Shown here: piece by piece, positions 1 to 11,139 of the stretch
Layout: each line of letters opens with the position of its first letter
Position numbering within the stretch: the stretch's first letter is position 1
Source of the DNA: Piezodorus guildinii
Lineage: Eukaryota > Arthropoda > Insecta > Hemiptera > Pentatomidae
DNA length: 64,000 nt
Assembly: GCA_023052935.1 (NCBI GenBank)
Contig: CM041294.1
Location: 42,865,736 to 42,929,735, forward strand
Direction of reading: 5' to 3'
Made by a program: the position numbers and the translations under genes
Notes under the pieces: generated by a model
The model's input: the letters and a program-made list of their open reading frames with translations, nothing else
Databases searched by the model: none
What the model was told of the DNA's origin: nothing

Positions 1-1
1 A

Positions 2-285
2 AGGATTTGGCACTGCCAGTTTACACATGGCTACTTTTTGAGACGTCTGGAATCGCCAACCTGCGAAAAATGCAATAATACTCCCTTAACTATAGAACAC
101 TTGCTAATTGAGTGCCCGCTTTTCAATGAATTAAGGAAAAAACTCAACTTAAACGGAACGAGGAAGAAAGTGTAACCAAATTATTAGAATTCACGAATCT
201 AACAGGTTTCTACCATAGAATATAATTATTTCGACCACGCCAATGACCCTGAAGGGTAGAGGCGGACAAACAAATAAAAAAAAAA
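2..285 (+). mobile_element. 3' end of an I-like non-LTR retrotransposon (LINE)
   Basis: The frame starting at base 2 stays open for 57 codons to a stop at 173-175. It reads as the extreme C-terminus of a LINE polyprotein, with an RIWHCQFTHGY stretch followed by a C-x2-C-x8-H-x4-C cysteine/histidine motif (residues 21-38: CEKC...H...C). That motif is typical of the tail found after the RNase H domain in I-like and related LINEs. About 100 bp of 3' untranslated sequence follows and ends in an A-rich tail at 271-285. The element continues beyond the left edge, so the reverse transcriptase cannot be checked. The clade is inferred from the motif only. Confidence 0.6.
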
Positions 286-984
286 TGTACACTATCAAGA
301 AAAAGAATTATTCAATATCAGTTCTCTTAATTATTTTAACCTGAATAAATCGAAATTTATAGCATATTACGCATTACAAAAAGAAAAGTATGTTTGCCAA
401 TTATCCGTAAAATTTTAAAATCAATGATTTTAGTGATATAAAAGAATTGTATGTCTTTTATTTTACTTTTTTATACTTCTTATTTTTATTTACTTTTGTA
501 TAAACTTTATTTCAAAAACTATTTAAATGGAAATATTAAACTTAACAAAGATGTTATAAATACGCGTCTTGTCGCAGGATAGTATGCGTAGAAATAAATG
601 CACCCATTTAGTATTATTTTAAAGTGGAAACCCAGAAACACATTAACAAAATCAGAAAACATATTACCGTGAGTTTCAGAAGGAATAGAATCATACAATG
701 GTTACTGCAGTGGTGATTGAGTCAGTAATAAATCACTAAGAACCAGATTGCGTGTCCAAACGGCCTCTTTTGTTTAAAAAGGGACTGGCTAAGTAATGTT
801 TTCATGTCAAAAAGTCATATGGGCTAGGAAATAGCAGAATCATAGCAATAATTTGGGTATTTAAACAGTTACATGAATGACTTTTAAGTAAAAAGTTCAG
901 TAGGACTAGTTCAGAATGGAAGAAATTTAAATTATTTCAAGTTCGATTAGCTTGGTATTCTTGAAGCCAGTTTAAATAATAATA
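286..984. other. AT-rich sequence, nothing recognised
   Basis: No open frame longer than about 60 codons with recognisable content, and no RNA gene or repeat boundary was seen. Confidence 0.5.
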
Positions 985-1160
985 ATTAATTCTTTATTTA
1001 TTCTGGGACTAGACCCTTTAGAATAATATTACAATAAAATAAAAATAAAAACATAGGCGCCTTAGAGTACAAAAACGAACAAAACAACAGAAATTACATT
1101 ATATAATATTAAAAATAAATTAAGAAGCAATCTCAAATAATAATATTGACAATTTTGACT
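985..1160 (-). repeat. 3' tail of an L2/CR1-like LINE (minus strand)
   Basis: Read on the minus strand, this begins from a short-repeat AATAAAT tail with a conserved 3' terminus of the form ATTCTAAAGGG...AGTCCCAGAATAAA. The same terminus occurs on the plus strand at 6841-6885 and, more diverged, on the minus strand at 26478-26535. Three copies with the same end and an AAAT-type tail suit the 3' end of a CR1/L2-type LINE. How far the element extends inward to about 1160 is uncertain. Confidence 0.45.
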
Positions 1161-1261
1161 AGATAATAAACAAAATAAGAGATATGCACATATATAAAAT
1201 GCTCATAAAAAGAAAATTGAGTGATTTTTTCTGTTTAAATAATATATTAATAACTATTTGT
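1161..1261. other. AT-rich spacer
   Basis: Nothing recognised. Confidence 0.4.
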
Positions 1262-1390
1262 ACTCTTGATGTAACTCGGATCGAAATTTGACGATAGTTA
1301 CAATTCAGAAAATTAATGAAAAATATTTTTTGTTATATAATATTTATCGCAAGGACCTACCGTTTAGGATTTATATTAGTTCCAATATAA
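1262..1390 (+). repeat. Interspersed repeat, shares a block with 62065-62185
   Basis: The stretch CTCGGATCGAAA followed about 80 bases later by GGACCTACCGTTTAGGA recurs in inverse orientation at 62065-62185, with similar AT-rich sequence between the two anchors. It is an unclassified dispersed repeat with no coding potential. Confidence 0.5.
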
Positions 1391-3120
1391 AGAAAACTCA
1401 CATTTTGCTTAGCTTTATTTAATCGTGGGGCTTTATTGACACGCTCAGTGTCCAAAAAGCTATTTCCGTATATAACTTTGTCGCTAGGGCCTGGCGTGTT
1501 GAAGATTTACAGGTTTTAATGAAAAACATTAGGTTTTGACTGCATTCTTTTTATATTGTTGCATCATTTTTGACACGTTTTGCTTTGTTGATGTTGGTGT
1601 TGATAATAAATTGAGTAGCTAGAACCATCATTTTGAAGCTAGATTGATTTCAATGAAAAAAGTCACCAATGTACCAATATCTATTTCCGTATTTAGTTCT
1701 TATAATTGACATAGTCATATCCACATACTCGGATTTTTTTTGTAAATTATTGAAAAATATCTATAAAGAAAAAAATAACATCGTACATATTTTTAGATAT
1801 TAACCGAAATATAAAAACCGGTAGCAATAAATATAATTTTCAATAGATACATAGTCATATAGGAATGTCAGATATGATGCGGCAGATAGTTCTGCCGGGA
1901 AAAACAAGCTGCAAAAGAAAATGCTTAAGTACCTCTCCAAGATTTTTTTAAAATGTCTACAGAAAGAACCATCCAGGAATAGAAAGATAGTATGACTGGG
2001 AGTCACACAACGTAACCATGGCTGCACATACATGCAAAGTCCCTGAAGAAGTGTGGAAAATATGAGAAGAAAAAAAAAATTGGTAGTTTTACAAGAAGAA
2101 AAAGCCAATTTTTTTCTTACAACAATTAGACAAACAAAAGTTCGTGTTGATCAAACCATTCTTCGTTAACACCCAGTGCAAAATCTAAAAAAAGACTTCA
2201 CAAAATGTATTTTATTTTTTAAAAGACTCTCTTTTGAGTCTCCTTCCTCTCTCTCATTTACATAATTTTATTTTATTCTATATTTACCTAATTTATTCAT
2301 TTTATTTATTTATTATTTTTGGATCCGTAACCTAACATTTTATTAAATTATTCCAACTATGTATTGACCACATAGGATATGGTTTCAAATCTTGAAGATC
2401 ACTTGTTGAAAAAATAATTAAATAAATAGTTCTTATAATTAGTAATAGTTGGTGATAGTATCAAAACATCTGTTTTGCATGTTTGAAAATTTTGTTTTCT
2501 CAGATGATACACTACCTTAGGATACCATGTGTGTTCCTTGATCAGTAAGCGATCGCCTTAGGTACGAAAATGATTTAAGATGTCTATCCAAGAAAACTTA
2601 GATATGAATTAGATTGTATTTGACATATTCATGATCTATTGTTTTTCTCATTCAGGAAGAAATAAAAAAGCCATTTTTTTTTTTTTAGATTTTTCATTAT
2701 TCACTTCTAATTTCAGCATGTAGACTGCGCAATAAGCAGAGGTATTTCTCTAAAATGGTTACTATCCCCTGTATATGCTTATACAGATATAACAAAATTA
2801 GTAAGTATATTGGTTGTAGTTATAAACATAATTCGAAGTATTAGTTTATTGGAAATGTATGCAGAAGCATATGTTATTGTGTTTATAAATATTGTTGCGT
2901 TATTTATTTTCCTCTTATACATGTAGATATATATTTTTCCATCTCCTCGATCTGTAGAATACAATATTTTGAGCCCAACTCCGCCTTGTTACCGAAACCT
3001 TTCGACAGCATCCGTAAGAAGCGAAAGGAAAATAAAAATAGATTGGACCTCTCCCTTCACGTTCTTCGGAGATTGGAAGCTATACGATACACACATATAT
3101 AAGTTTTTATATTCGGCAGG
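1391..3120. other. AT-rich sequence, nothing recognised
   Basis: Contains poly-T runs (for example 2674-2686) and short random frames only. No conserved protein motif, tRNA or repeat edge was identified. Confidence 0.5.
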
Positions 3121-3123
3121 AGG

Positions 3124-3290
3124 TAACTCATGGGGCAGGGCACTGGAATACTGTTCTCCGGGTTCCGATCTACAACCCTGCTGCGGTAGGATGGTTATTT
3201 TATCTGTTATTTAAACCGTGAGACGACTCTGAGATAAGATTCATCCAGCTTCTAAGAGTTGGTACCCATTAACCGGAGTATTACAGGTCA
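3124..3290 (+). repeat. Degenerate tRNA-derived SINE, family 2
   Basis: A decayed B-box-like CCGGGTTCCGATC is followed by GCTGCGGTAGGATGG, a TTATTTTATCTGTTA block and a GACGACTCTGAGAT block. The order matches the better copy at 44688-44982, although identity is low. The A-box region is not recognisable. Confidence 0.35.
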
Positions 3291-3558
3291 AACATTTTTT
3301 CAGGTATCTATCGTTTTATTACAAATATTTTACAAGTTTAACTGAACTAAATTTTATCATGTTTTGGTACATTATTTTCCATAAAGAACCCTTGTAATAG
3401 ACAAAAAAAAGAAAAACAGATTACCCCCTTCAACATTTGAGGACTTACGTTTCAATATGCGATACAAATTTCAAAAAATCCGTTTCTCGTAATTAATAAA
3501 TAAATAAATACTAATGAATTAAAGTTTCTACATAATGAAGAAGGAATCATTGTAATTA

Positions 3559-4458
3559 TTGGGTTGATGCAAAATTAATGCAGGTTTTTAGTAGGTATTG
3601 TAAATACGCCATATCTTTACTTTAACCATATATATTTAATCAAAATAATTTCCATCTGAATCAATGCACTTTTGCCAACGTTCAACAAGCTTTCTTATTC
3701 CACCAGAAAAAAAAATCCGAATCCCTGGACTCAATGAAATCACGAAAAGAATTTTCAATGTCGTACTGGTTTTGAAAATTTTTCTCCCTCAAAAAGTTGT
3801 CCAGATGCCTGAAAAAGTGGAAGTCTGTAGGAGAGAGGTCAGGTGAATAAGGCGGATGTTGGAGAACTTCGTAGCCCAACTCGTGTAGTCGTCGAAGCGT
3901 TGGTTGTGCAACGTGTGGTCTGGCGTTATCGTGGAGCAGGATCGGCCCCTTCCGATTCATCAATGCTGGGCAAAGACGTTGCAATTTTTGAGTTCCGAGT
4001 TCCGCCGCCATTTCTCGTGTGGTTTTGGTTGGGTATTCTTCCACTTTTGACCTCAGCTGGTCGTTGTCCAGAGCAAGATGACGGCCCCGACCTTCCTTGT
4101 CTTCGAGGTCGAAATCTCCTCTGCGAAACTTCTGGAACCAACGCTGCACCGTGCACTCATTAATAGCCCCCTGACCCCACACTTCATTAATATTACGAGC
4201 CGTTTGCGCAGCGCTGCGCCCTAATTTAAATTCGTAAAAATAAATTTGACGAAAATCGCACTTTGACATTTTCGATTCAAGACCTTTGAACACACTGAAC
4301 AAAACGATTTAACTAAACAAATTCATGGTGAAAGAGAGGGTATTAGATAAGGTTTGTTTTGGTATAATAATGATCAATGTTAGGATTAGCTTTGTTTACA
4401 CAATTGGAATTAAGATATTGCAATAGAGGAAACCTGCATTAATTTTGCATCAACCCAA
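3559..4458 (-). mobile_element. Internally deleted mariner, copy 1 (900 bp)
   Basis: Terminal inverted repeats begin TTGGGTTGATGCAAAATTAA at 3559 and end with its complement at 4458, flanked on both sides by TA (3557-3558 and 4459-4460), the target used by mariner. The element is 900 bp, against roughly 1.3 kb for a complete mariner. It is almost identical to the copy at 17287-18185 and carries the same internal deletion. It lies inside an older repeat. As the transposase has lost its central part, this copy would need transposase from elsewhere to move. Confidence 0.95.
3636..4269 (-). pseudogene. Truncated, frameshifted mariner transposase
   Basis: Starting at the Met codon 4267-4269 (MSKCDFRQIYFYEFKLGRSA), the frame encodes the N-terminal helix-turn-helix region and reaches REMAAELGT. 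It then jumps directly to QKLQRLCPALMNRKG, HDNARPH and HPPYSPDLSPTD. The missing stretch normally carries the linker, the second DNA-binding half and the first catalytic aspartate. The two later aspartates remain, spaced as in DD34D. Close to the C-terminus, a run of nine A (3707-3715) against eight in copy 2 shifts the frame, so the last residues are lost. It resembles the cecropia-type mariners that include the SETMAR transposase domain. Not functional as a transposase. Confidence 0.9.
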
Positions 4459-4670
4459 TAGTTAAGAACTAGGAGATATATAGTGTTTTGAAATTATTAG
4501 TGGTGATATGCTATTTTCCATTGAATTATTTATTTCTTTTCATATTACTTAATTTCCTATCTACAGATTATTAAACATTTATACTATATTATTGTTATTT
4601 GTTAATAATAAATCATTGTGTAATAATTTTCATATTTTTTTTAAATTAAAACATTTGCTGTGTTAATTAA

Positions 4671-5339
4671 TTCTCTTCTGATGTTTAAATAAAATTCATT
4701 AATGTTTTTTTTCCTTTTCTTTTCAGGTCAGTTTTTACTACTTATTATCAAGCATGTAAGTAATTACATTTTAGTCCAAAGTACAATAGAATACAAATTT
4801 GAATTGTTTGTCCTGTTTTAACCTTTTAAACTTATTCTACTCAACTTAAAAATATTTTTCTTAACCTTAATTATGTTGAGCTCAAAAAATATTCTTTTCG
4901 AACAATCTTGTTACGAAATTTCGTTCACCAAGTAAAACTGTATAGATTTTAATTCTAATGGTATATTTTTTTAATTTAGACTCTTATATGTGCGTTTTGC
5001 CAACATATCAACTATAAAGTAAAAAGTTATAAAATCGTATGCAAGAGCGGTGTTAAACTAAAGAGATGTCTCTAAAATCTACTAAATTAAATAACTGTTC
5101 AAACTAAACGTCTTAATAGTGACATTAATTGTGCTAGAATATTTGGGCATTTAGAGGTAAGTGTGCGAATGAACACATATTCGCGTGACTTGTGGTTAAT
5201 GGCGTTTGACCCGGGGAGACAGCAACTCAGTTCCTTTGTCATTTGAATTTGCTAATCTTGATGTTACCTCCATTTTATGTTGAATGTGTAAATACGCTTT
5301 ATTTGAGTTCCATTTCGTTTACTGTCCTGTCATTTTGTT
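4671..5339. other. AT-rich sequence, nothing recognised
   Basis: No protein motif or repeat edge was identified. Confidence 0.45.
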
Positions 5340-6885
5340 TTTATTCGATCATTTTATGGCCCGGGAAGTCGTTTACCTTTATTCGAAGCTTAATAGTTCT
5401 CACGAACTAATACTTGCTTTAATAAATAATCATTTTTCTATTCGAACGAAAAATAAGTTTAAAATATTATCTTACCTATTCAAAAAGTTTTATTTTTTAT
5501 TATTAATTCGAATTCACTTCTGTATAATTTACCTCTTCCATATGGAACTTCCTTCTGATATCCGTAATTCTACTACCCTTCCGACTTTTAAATCTCGTCT
5601 ATTCCATTACCTCCTGTCCATTCAATTTCCAAACAATCCTGACTGATTCAGTTCCATGAAAATGTGTAAATAGAAAAAGTTAAATAAGTGTTTCTTGATT
5701 TTCAATTTTTTTTTAACTAAGTAAGAATTTTATTTTATTTTTTAGTCTAGGTTATGAATGGAATTATGATAACTATTTATTTATTATATTCTTTAATCAT
5801 CACTTAAATTTTTTACAAATATTTTTACAGCCATTAGTTTTCGAAGATATATATTGGTTTATAATTTTTTTATTTTTGTCATTTCTCTTATCGTTTCTTT
5901 TTTACTTATTATTCATTGTATATTTCTTTTTTCACTTTCACTTACTATATATAGTAAGGGAAAGTACAGCGATCGTGAAAATTTTCGAATTCCAGTTGTT
6001 AACAGAAATACACATTTTAGGATCCCCTGAGTCCCGCAAAAAGGTGTGTGTGGTAACTTCCGAGCGGAAACGGTAAGTCCTATGGAACTGAAATTTCATA
6101 TTTGAGACAAATATACGCCCGAGACGTTACAAAACCTTTTTCATCAAAATGAGCTTTCCAGAAGAACCACTTTATACCATGCATTTTGCACTTTTTTTCG
6201 ATTTTCTCAAAAACGGTTCCGACGATTTTGATTAAACTCGCTATATCGATGTAAAATTAAATAGGCTTTAATATAATTTAGGTTTTATTTGGATTAAAAT
6301 GGTGTGACAGGGCTTAAATGCCGATATTTTAAATTTTCTTTCTCTAAAGTATCTTTAATTTTGTTGATTCTATAAAAATAACTATATTATCTTGTTACCA
6401 CTGTTGAAAAACAGGTAAATATATAAATTGAATGAATTTGATACCCAACTAAAGGAGAAAACAGAAAACATATTTTTTTAATGCAATTTTTTGTATTTGA
6501 ACATAAGAGCAGTAATATGCATGTATGATATACCGTTGGAAAGCTAAAGATTTTAGAAAAAATATTATCTTATACTCAAGCTTTTAAAAGTTAATAGAGA
6601 GTGAAGAAATGAACATAAAACTAACTGATTATTTTAGCTAATAATATAATAGATTTTTTAATAAAACACGTTTCTATATAAATTCGATTTAAATAATTCT
6701 TTAATCGTTTCACGTATTTTTATCTCTAACTGTATTTGAAAATTGTTTCATTGATTTTAAAAATAGAGGTAAGTGAAAGCCGTGTGTTGCCCGCACCAGA
6801 TTTTTTATTCTTACTATAAGAGAGTAATTCTCTCATTATTGCATATTATTCTAAAGGGGCTTGTCCCAGAATAAATAAATAAATT
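5340..6885 (+). mobile_element. L2/CR1-like LINE 3' end, apparently split by a TIR element
   Basis: The plus frame ending at 5645 closes with MELPSDIRNSTTLPTFKSRL, the common C-terminal pattern of L2/CR1-type reverse-transcriptase polyproteins (normally W-N-S-L-P). Upstream it has a degraded REVVYLYSKLNSSHELILAL stretch. The presumed 3' tail, ATTCTAAAGGGGCTTGTCCC followed by AATAAATAAATAAAT, sits at 6841-6885. The interval 5949-6820 looks like a separate element inserted in the 3' untranslated region. Joining the two parts into one LINE is an inference from the shared strand and from the tail type usual for this clade. Confidence 0.45.
5949..6820. mobile_element. Non-autonomous TIR element, TATAGTAAGGGAAAG family, copy 1
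   Basis: Begins TATAGTAAGGGAAAG and ends CTTACTATA near 6812-6820, giving short inverted ends and a possible TA target. Internal blocks (CGTGAAAATTTTC, CCCCTGAGTCC, TTTTGATTAAACT, TTGGAAAGCTAAAGATTTT) recur at 11438-12290 and, more decayed, at 24700-25480 and about 41155-41430. No open frame is conserved between copies. The left edge is preceded by CTTACTATA, making an 18-bp perfect palindrome at 5941-5958. Assignment to a transposon superfamily is not possible here. Confidence 0.5.
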
Positions 6886-8159
6886 ATTTTTATTGTTATT
6901 ATAAAGTAACAATGCTAGAGTTAATCATAAAATGGCTTGAAACAACATCTAACTTTGCAACATTCCTGAGATAGCAGTCTCATCATCATTTCAAGTCAAA
7001 CTTTCTAGTTTTATTTTTGTTGTTTTAGATGCTTCTAAGAATTATCTTAATTCAACAAAGAAGCAAGGATTGAAACTTGAGGATTATGCGGCAAAAGGAG
7101 AGGAGAGAAAGAAATGGTGTGGTTCTATTTCTAGTCAAATTAGTTTCACATGGAATATTTAGGATATTTTTTTTAATGACAAAAATTAGGACAGAATCTT
7201 TAAGGATTTCTTGAACGATGTTGGATTTTATGGCCGTAAGGTATTATAGTTCCGTAAGATTATAACCGTATGCTTAATCTAGGTCACCTAAACAAACCTG
7301 TAGTAATTAACTGGAAGGCTAAATCGTTTGTCTTGTAAGTGTTGATGTAGTTTAAAACAGTCAACAAATGTTTTTCGTGAGACGATATTCCAATACAATA
7401 CAGTTTAACATAAAAGGTGTATGATATCATCTTTCATTTTTCATATGTGTAAATAAAATTAAAAAGAATCTTATAATTGACCTTTAAATTAATGTTTAAA
7501 AAATATTAGAACCATTTTTTTTTATCTCTATCCTTTCATCGCCCCGAAGAAGGTCTAAAACTTAGGCTGAAACGATGGCACAAATAAGTTAAGTTTCTAC
7601 TTAATCATGTGTTTTAATGACTACATACCATAATTTACTTCTCCTCAACTACAAATGTTTTATTTGAAGTTAGAAAAATCAACTACTATCCAGATGTAAT
7701 CATTTGCAATCATCAAGGAGGTATTACTTTCGAAATTGTGGATTCGGAAAGTATTTGCGAAAAAAAAAACTTTTTCGCTCAATGCAATCATATCTTCACG
7801 GTCCTAACAGTTGTAGGACATACAAAAAGTTATACAGAATATCAAGTATAAAAAAAAAAATCTGTGAATTTCAGTGTCTTTCCTCCTTACCTTGCATGAT
7901 GCAATTTCTGGTTACTTTATAAATTTGGGTTTAGGCAAGATCCAATGTACCTACAGGTCAGAGAAGATGTCTTACTTTCAAATTAAATCATCAGAAATAG
8001 TTTTTCTTCCTAGCGACTTATATTACAATTCAAAATCGTTAGTTATTTCTTCTAACTTTATATTGATATTTAGGGGTGTAAATTTACTTATTATAAATAT
8101 ATATTTTAAATTTTAGATGAAATGACAAATATTTTTTTTAAATATTTTTATTTTAAGAA
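6886..8159. other. AT-rich sequence with one hairpin-GAAACG motif and a short diverged repeat
   Basis: At 7543-7577, CGAAGAAGG...GGCTGAAACGATGG has the same architecture as the motifs listed at 19.6, 36.7, 41.9, 46.1 and 49.4 kb. About 7395-7520 resembles 9405-9535 (ATAAAAGGT.TATGATAT and TTAATGTTTAAA blocks), suggesting a diverged repeat pair. Short frames such as 7704-7922 and 7874-8116 have no recognisable content. Confidence 0.4.
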
Positions 8160-8418
8160 GAATTTACACGTGAGTCGTGTAAAACTGGATAACTCGAGTT
8201 ATATCAACAATGAGTTAACTCCACGTATCGCTCCCTCACACCGTCTCCCACGTCGTGTTAAATTGTTTAAAGAAGTTTCTTGGTGAAAGAAATTTCAGGT
8301 GGAAAGAAATCTGTATGTTAATTACTCTATTTTTGGTATTGCGTAAAGTTTAAGTCGCTAACCTGTAAAATTAAAGATTTTGACTTAACCACTTATTCAC
8401 GAACGCCACAGATATATG
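8160..8418 (+). repeat. Unclassified short TIR repeat, copy A
   Basis: Shares long blocks in inverse orientation with 45312-45534, including TAACTCCACGTATCGCTCCC, TTAAGTCGCT and GATTTTGACTTAACCACT. The copy at 45 kb has imperfect 21-bp terminal inverted repeats, whereas this copy has a degraded left end. It has no coding capacity. Confidence 0.65.
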
Positions 8419-10049
8419 TTATGGTATTTTACCAATTACATGTTACACTAAGTATTTTGTACAAGTGGGGTTAATGGTAATATTAGCCTAAGTTAGTTTT
8501 TTACAGTAGGAAAAATCTATTAAAAAACCTACACAATAAAAAAAAGATTTAAAGTGAAAACAAAACAAATTGTAACATGAAGATAAAAAAGGCGAGTAAT
8601 AAACATAAAAAATAACATGGTGTTATGCATATACCATATACTCAACCAATAAATTTTTATGTTACACAATTAATAAAGTAATATGTGTTTCCTACGTTTG
8701 TGTGCGTAATGTTTCAGAGTACTCTTGTCATAATCACTTATTTTTCGAATGATTGGGTTATCGCAGTGGGAAGTAAGAAAAAAGTTTTTTTGTGCCAACG
8801 AGTATATATATATATATATATTTATGGATGGAAGTTGCAACTCAGGTAACATAGTAGAATTCCGTGTGTATCGAGCATAATTATTTATAATTCTCATACA
8901 TATGTTTTGAACCACCTCCATTATTTAGTAGTTGGAATCACAGGTGTAACTCCAGACTGGAGCAGAATATGACGGATGACAGTTTTGTATAATATCAATT
9001 TGTTTTATTTTTGGACAGCTAGTCTCCTAAGAATAATGTAAATTTATCCTTATAATTTAAGATCTTAATTAATTAATAAATATAGCTTTAAATAATTAAA
9101 GATATATTAAAACAATAAAAGTTGGGATAAAATTTAACTAAAATAAAAATAAAGAGGGCTAATTGTGAAACTTGGAAAGGCGCGGTTTTTAAGGTTCAAG
9201 GAGATGGATAAATACTTAATCTTTGAAGGAAGTTAAGAAATAGAAAGTATGAATGTATCCTAGGTAATGAATTCCTAAATGAAGATGCGCGAATGAGGAA
9301 AGATCTCTCAAAGGAAGCAGTTCTGTGAGAGGAAATGAACAGGCTCAAGGGCTCGTGTCGATTGAGCGGACAGAGGAGAGTGGGGTAAACATGCTGTAGT
9401 TACAACACAATGTTACATAAAAGGTATATGATATTTCCTTTAATTTCTCATATTATCAAAGTATAGCAAGGAAGAAGTTATTATTTACCTTAATTAATAA
9501 ATTAATGTTTAAACAAATATTATATTTCTGCTGAACCAAGAACCAAATCGGCATACTTGTTGATTTATCCCCAATCTTCTGAGGATTTGCCTTAAACTGC
9601 TGAGACGGGATTCAATATCGATTGCTTATGAACAATTAATGTGCTTACAAAGTGTCGCCTCACGTAGGCTGGGAGCTAACAAGTTGTGCTTCGGTTATTG
9701 CAGCGGTCGCCGAAGCGCTTGCATTATCAACAAACTGGGGCTGATTGAGTTATAACTATTGAGTCTGGAATTCGATTCATTTCGCGCCTCATGCCGGTGA
9801 AGTTCCGTAATCAACGCTGCCAGCTGATCTCATTGTCTACTAACGGCCTTGGAACATTAACCGCCTCCTTGCTAAGCTGTTTTATAGTCCCAAGCTGTGC
9901 CGAGGCGAAAGAAATAACATTTGCATTCAAAAGCTGAACTATTATGGAACTTATTTTATATTTCGTTGTGACGTCTTCGTTGTTTGATGTCTTCACGAGA
10001 ATATTTTAACACCGCATAATTACATGAAGCTCCACAGAATTCATTCAGA
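8419..10049. other. Unassigned sequence, partly GC-richer (9540-9860)
   Basis: Includes an (AT)n run near 8803-8822. The 9600-9930 stretch is less AT-rich and leaves a minus-strand frame at 9811-9996 that I cannot relate to any family. It lies just beyond the end of the Gypsy-like element. Confidence 0.35.
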
Positions 10050-10175
10050 TGTAGGTGGGAATGATGTGTTTTATTAAATGTAGGAGATCTTTGTACAGAA
10101 AACAGTTTATTATTTTTACAACCTATCACATTTCTATTATTTTTACACAACAACTAAACTTGTTTAACCTTCCCA
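10050..10175 (-). repeat. 3' LTR of the gag-only element
   Basis: 126 bp with the same TG...CA ends as 11013-11139. It is joined to the end of gag through a purine-rich tract. Confidence 0.65.
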
Positions 10176-10179
10176 TATG

Positions 10180-10990
10180 CCCTCTATTCTGTCTGCTCCT
10201 TCCACTCGCATGGGGGTTTACATTTTTCTGGATAGCATTTGTTTCCAGTGCGGAAATAAAAATAACATAATTTCCCTTTAGAGTTATAGTTCCTATGACA
10301 ACTTGAACTACGACTACGCTTGAGGTTATCCCGATCTCGACTTCGGCTACGTTCTAGACTGACATGTAAAGCCTGAATTTGTTCTTCCTAGGATGAAATT
10401 CTATCTCTTATTATTTCGTCGGTTTTATTTACCACACTAATTTCCGAGCGCGAGTTCATAGCTACAATTTTGTCGGCCATAAGAGCAATTTTGTCTAAAT
10501 TTTCTTCGCTTATTGACAGAATAGTTTAAATCGAATCCGGTAGCTTATCAAGCCATAATGTTTTTAAGGCTTTGTCGGATATTTTATTGCCAGCAAGAGC
10601 TTGCATTTTATGTAATAATTGGCTGGGTTTTAAATCGCCTAATACTATGTCTGTTGCGAGCCTTTTAATTTTCTTTTCTTGACTTTTTTTGAAAAGATCA
10701 AGAAAACGAGATTTTGCAAGTAAATATTTGTCATTTTCCTGCCCTGTTACAATGTCCCAAATGTAATAAATAAATTTCGAATCCAATTGTGAAATCAAGT
10801 AATTGAATTTTGTTATTTCACTAGTAATTCCATTAATGGAGAATTGAGCTTCTACTTAGTAGAACCAAATTTCAGGTTTTTCTACCCAAAAAGGCGGAAT
10901 TTTTGTAGAAATACGGCTTACCTCAGTATTTTGAGCAGTTAGCACTTGGGTTTGGACAAAGTTTTGATCTTGAGGCTCCGTTATTTTGGT
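10180..10990 (-). pseudogene. Degraded Gypsy-type gag
   Basis: In minus-strand order: KIPPFWVEKPEIWFY, then QFSINGITSEITKFNYLISQ, then LDSKFIYYIWDIV, then NDKYLLAKSRFLDLFKKSQE, then LATDIVLGDLKPSQLLHKMQ, then LKTLWLDKLP. This is the capsid-like retrotransposon gag pattern of insect Gypsy elements. An SRSRDR-type basic stretch and a cysteine-rich CYFYF...KCYPEKCKPPCEW segment follow (about 10180-10260), standing for the zinc-knuckle region. Several stops and a frame change interrupt it: the longest open part is 10526-10798, and a stop separates the W-F-Y segment. The frame ends just before the 3' LTR, so pol has been deleted rather than merely mutated. Confidence 0.75.
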
Positions 10991-11012
10991 CCGAAAATTT
11001 GGGATCACCAAT

Positions 11013-11139
11013 TGTAGGTGAAAATGATGTGTTTTATTAAATGTAGGAGACCTTTTTATAGAAAACACATTATTTTTTTTTACAACCTAACACATTTCTA
11101 TTATTTTTACACAACAACTAAACTTTTTTAACCTTCCCA
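11013..11139 (-). repeat. 5' LTR of the gag-only element
   Basis: Minus-strand LTR with TG...CA termini, 127 bp, next to the candidate primer-binding site at 11000-11012. Its partner is 10050-10175. Confidence 0.65.

Larger units (their letters stand above)
3386..4670 (+). repeat. Old interspersed repeat, interrupted by a mariner
   Basis: The flanks 3386-3558 and 4459-4670 align in order with 61662-62040. Shared blocks include AAAAAATCCGTTTCTC, the AATAAATAAATA run, ATTACTTAATT and CATTGTGTAATAATTT. The 61.7-kb copy lacks the mariner, so it shows the unoccupied state of this site. The family is unclassified. Confidence 0.6.
10050..11139 (-). mobile_element. Gag-only Ty3/Gypsy-like retrotransposon with short LTRs
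   Basis: Two direct repeats of 126-127 bp (10050-10175 and 11013-11139) flank a minus-strand gag. Read on the minus strand, each begins TGGGAAGGTTAAA and ends CACCTACA, so both have TG...CA termini. The gag-proximal side of the first LTR reads ATTGGTGATCCCAAA, resembling the TGGTGACCC-type primer-binding region of arthropod Gypsy elements. A purine-rich AGAATAGAGGG precedes the second LTR. Protease, reverse transcriptase and integrase are all absent. No convincing target duplication is visible. The LTRs differ at roughly nine or ten positions, so the copy is not young. Confidence 0.7.

Noticed and set aside
3843..4163. 106-codon plus-strand frame, repeated at 17570-17890
   Set aside because: Antisense shadow of the mariner transposase. 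Its conservation only reflects identity of the two elements.
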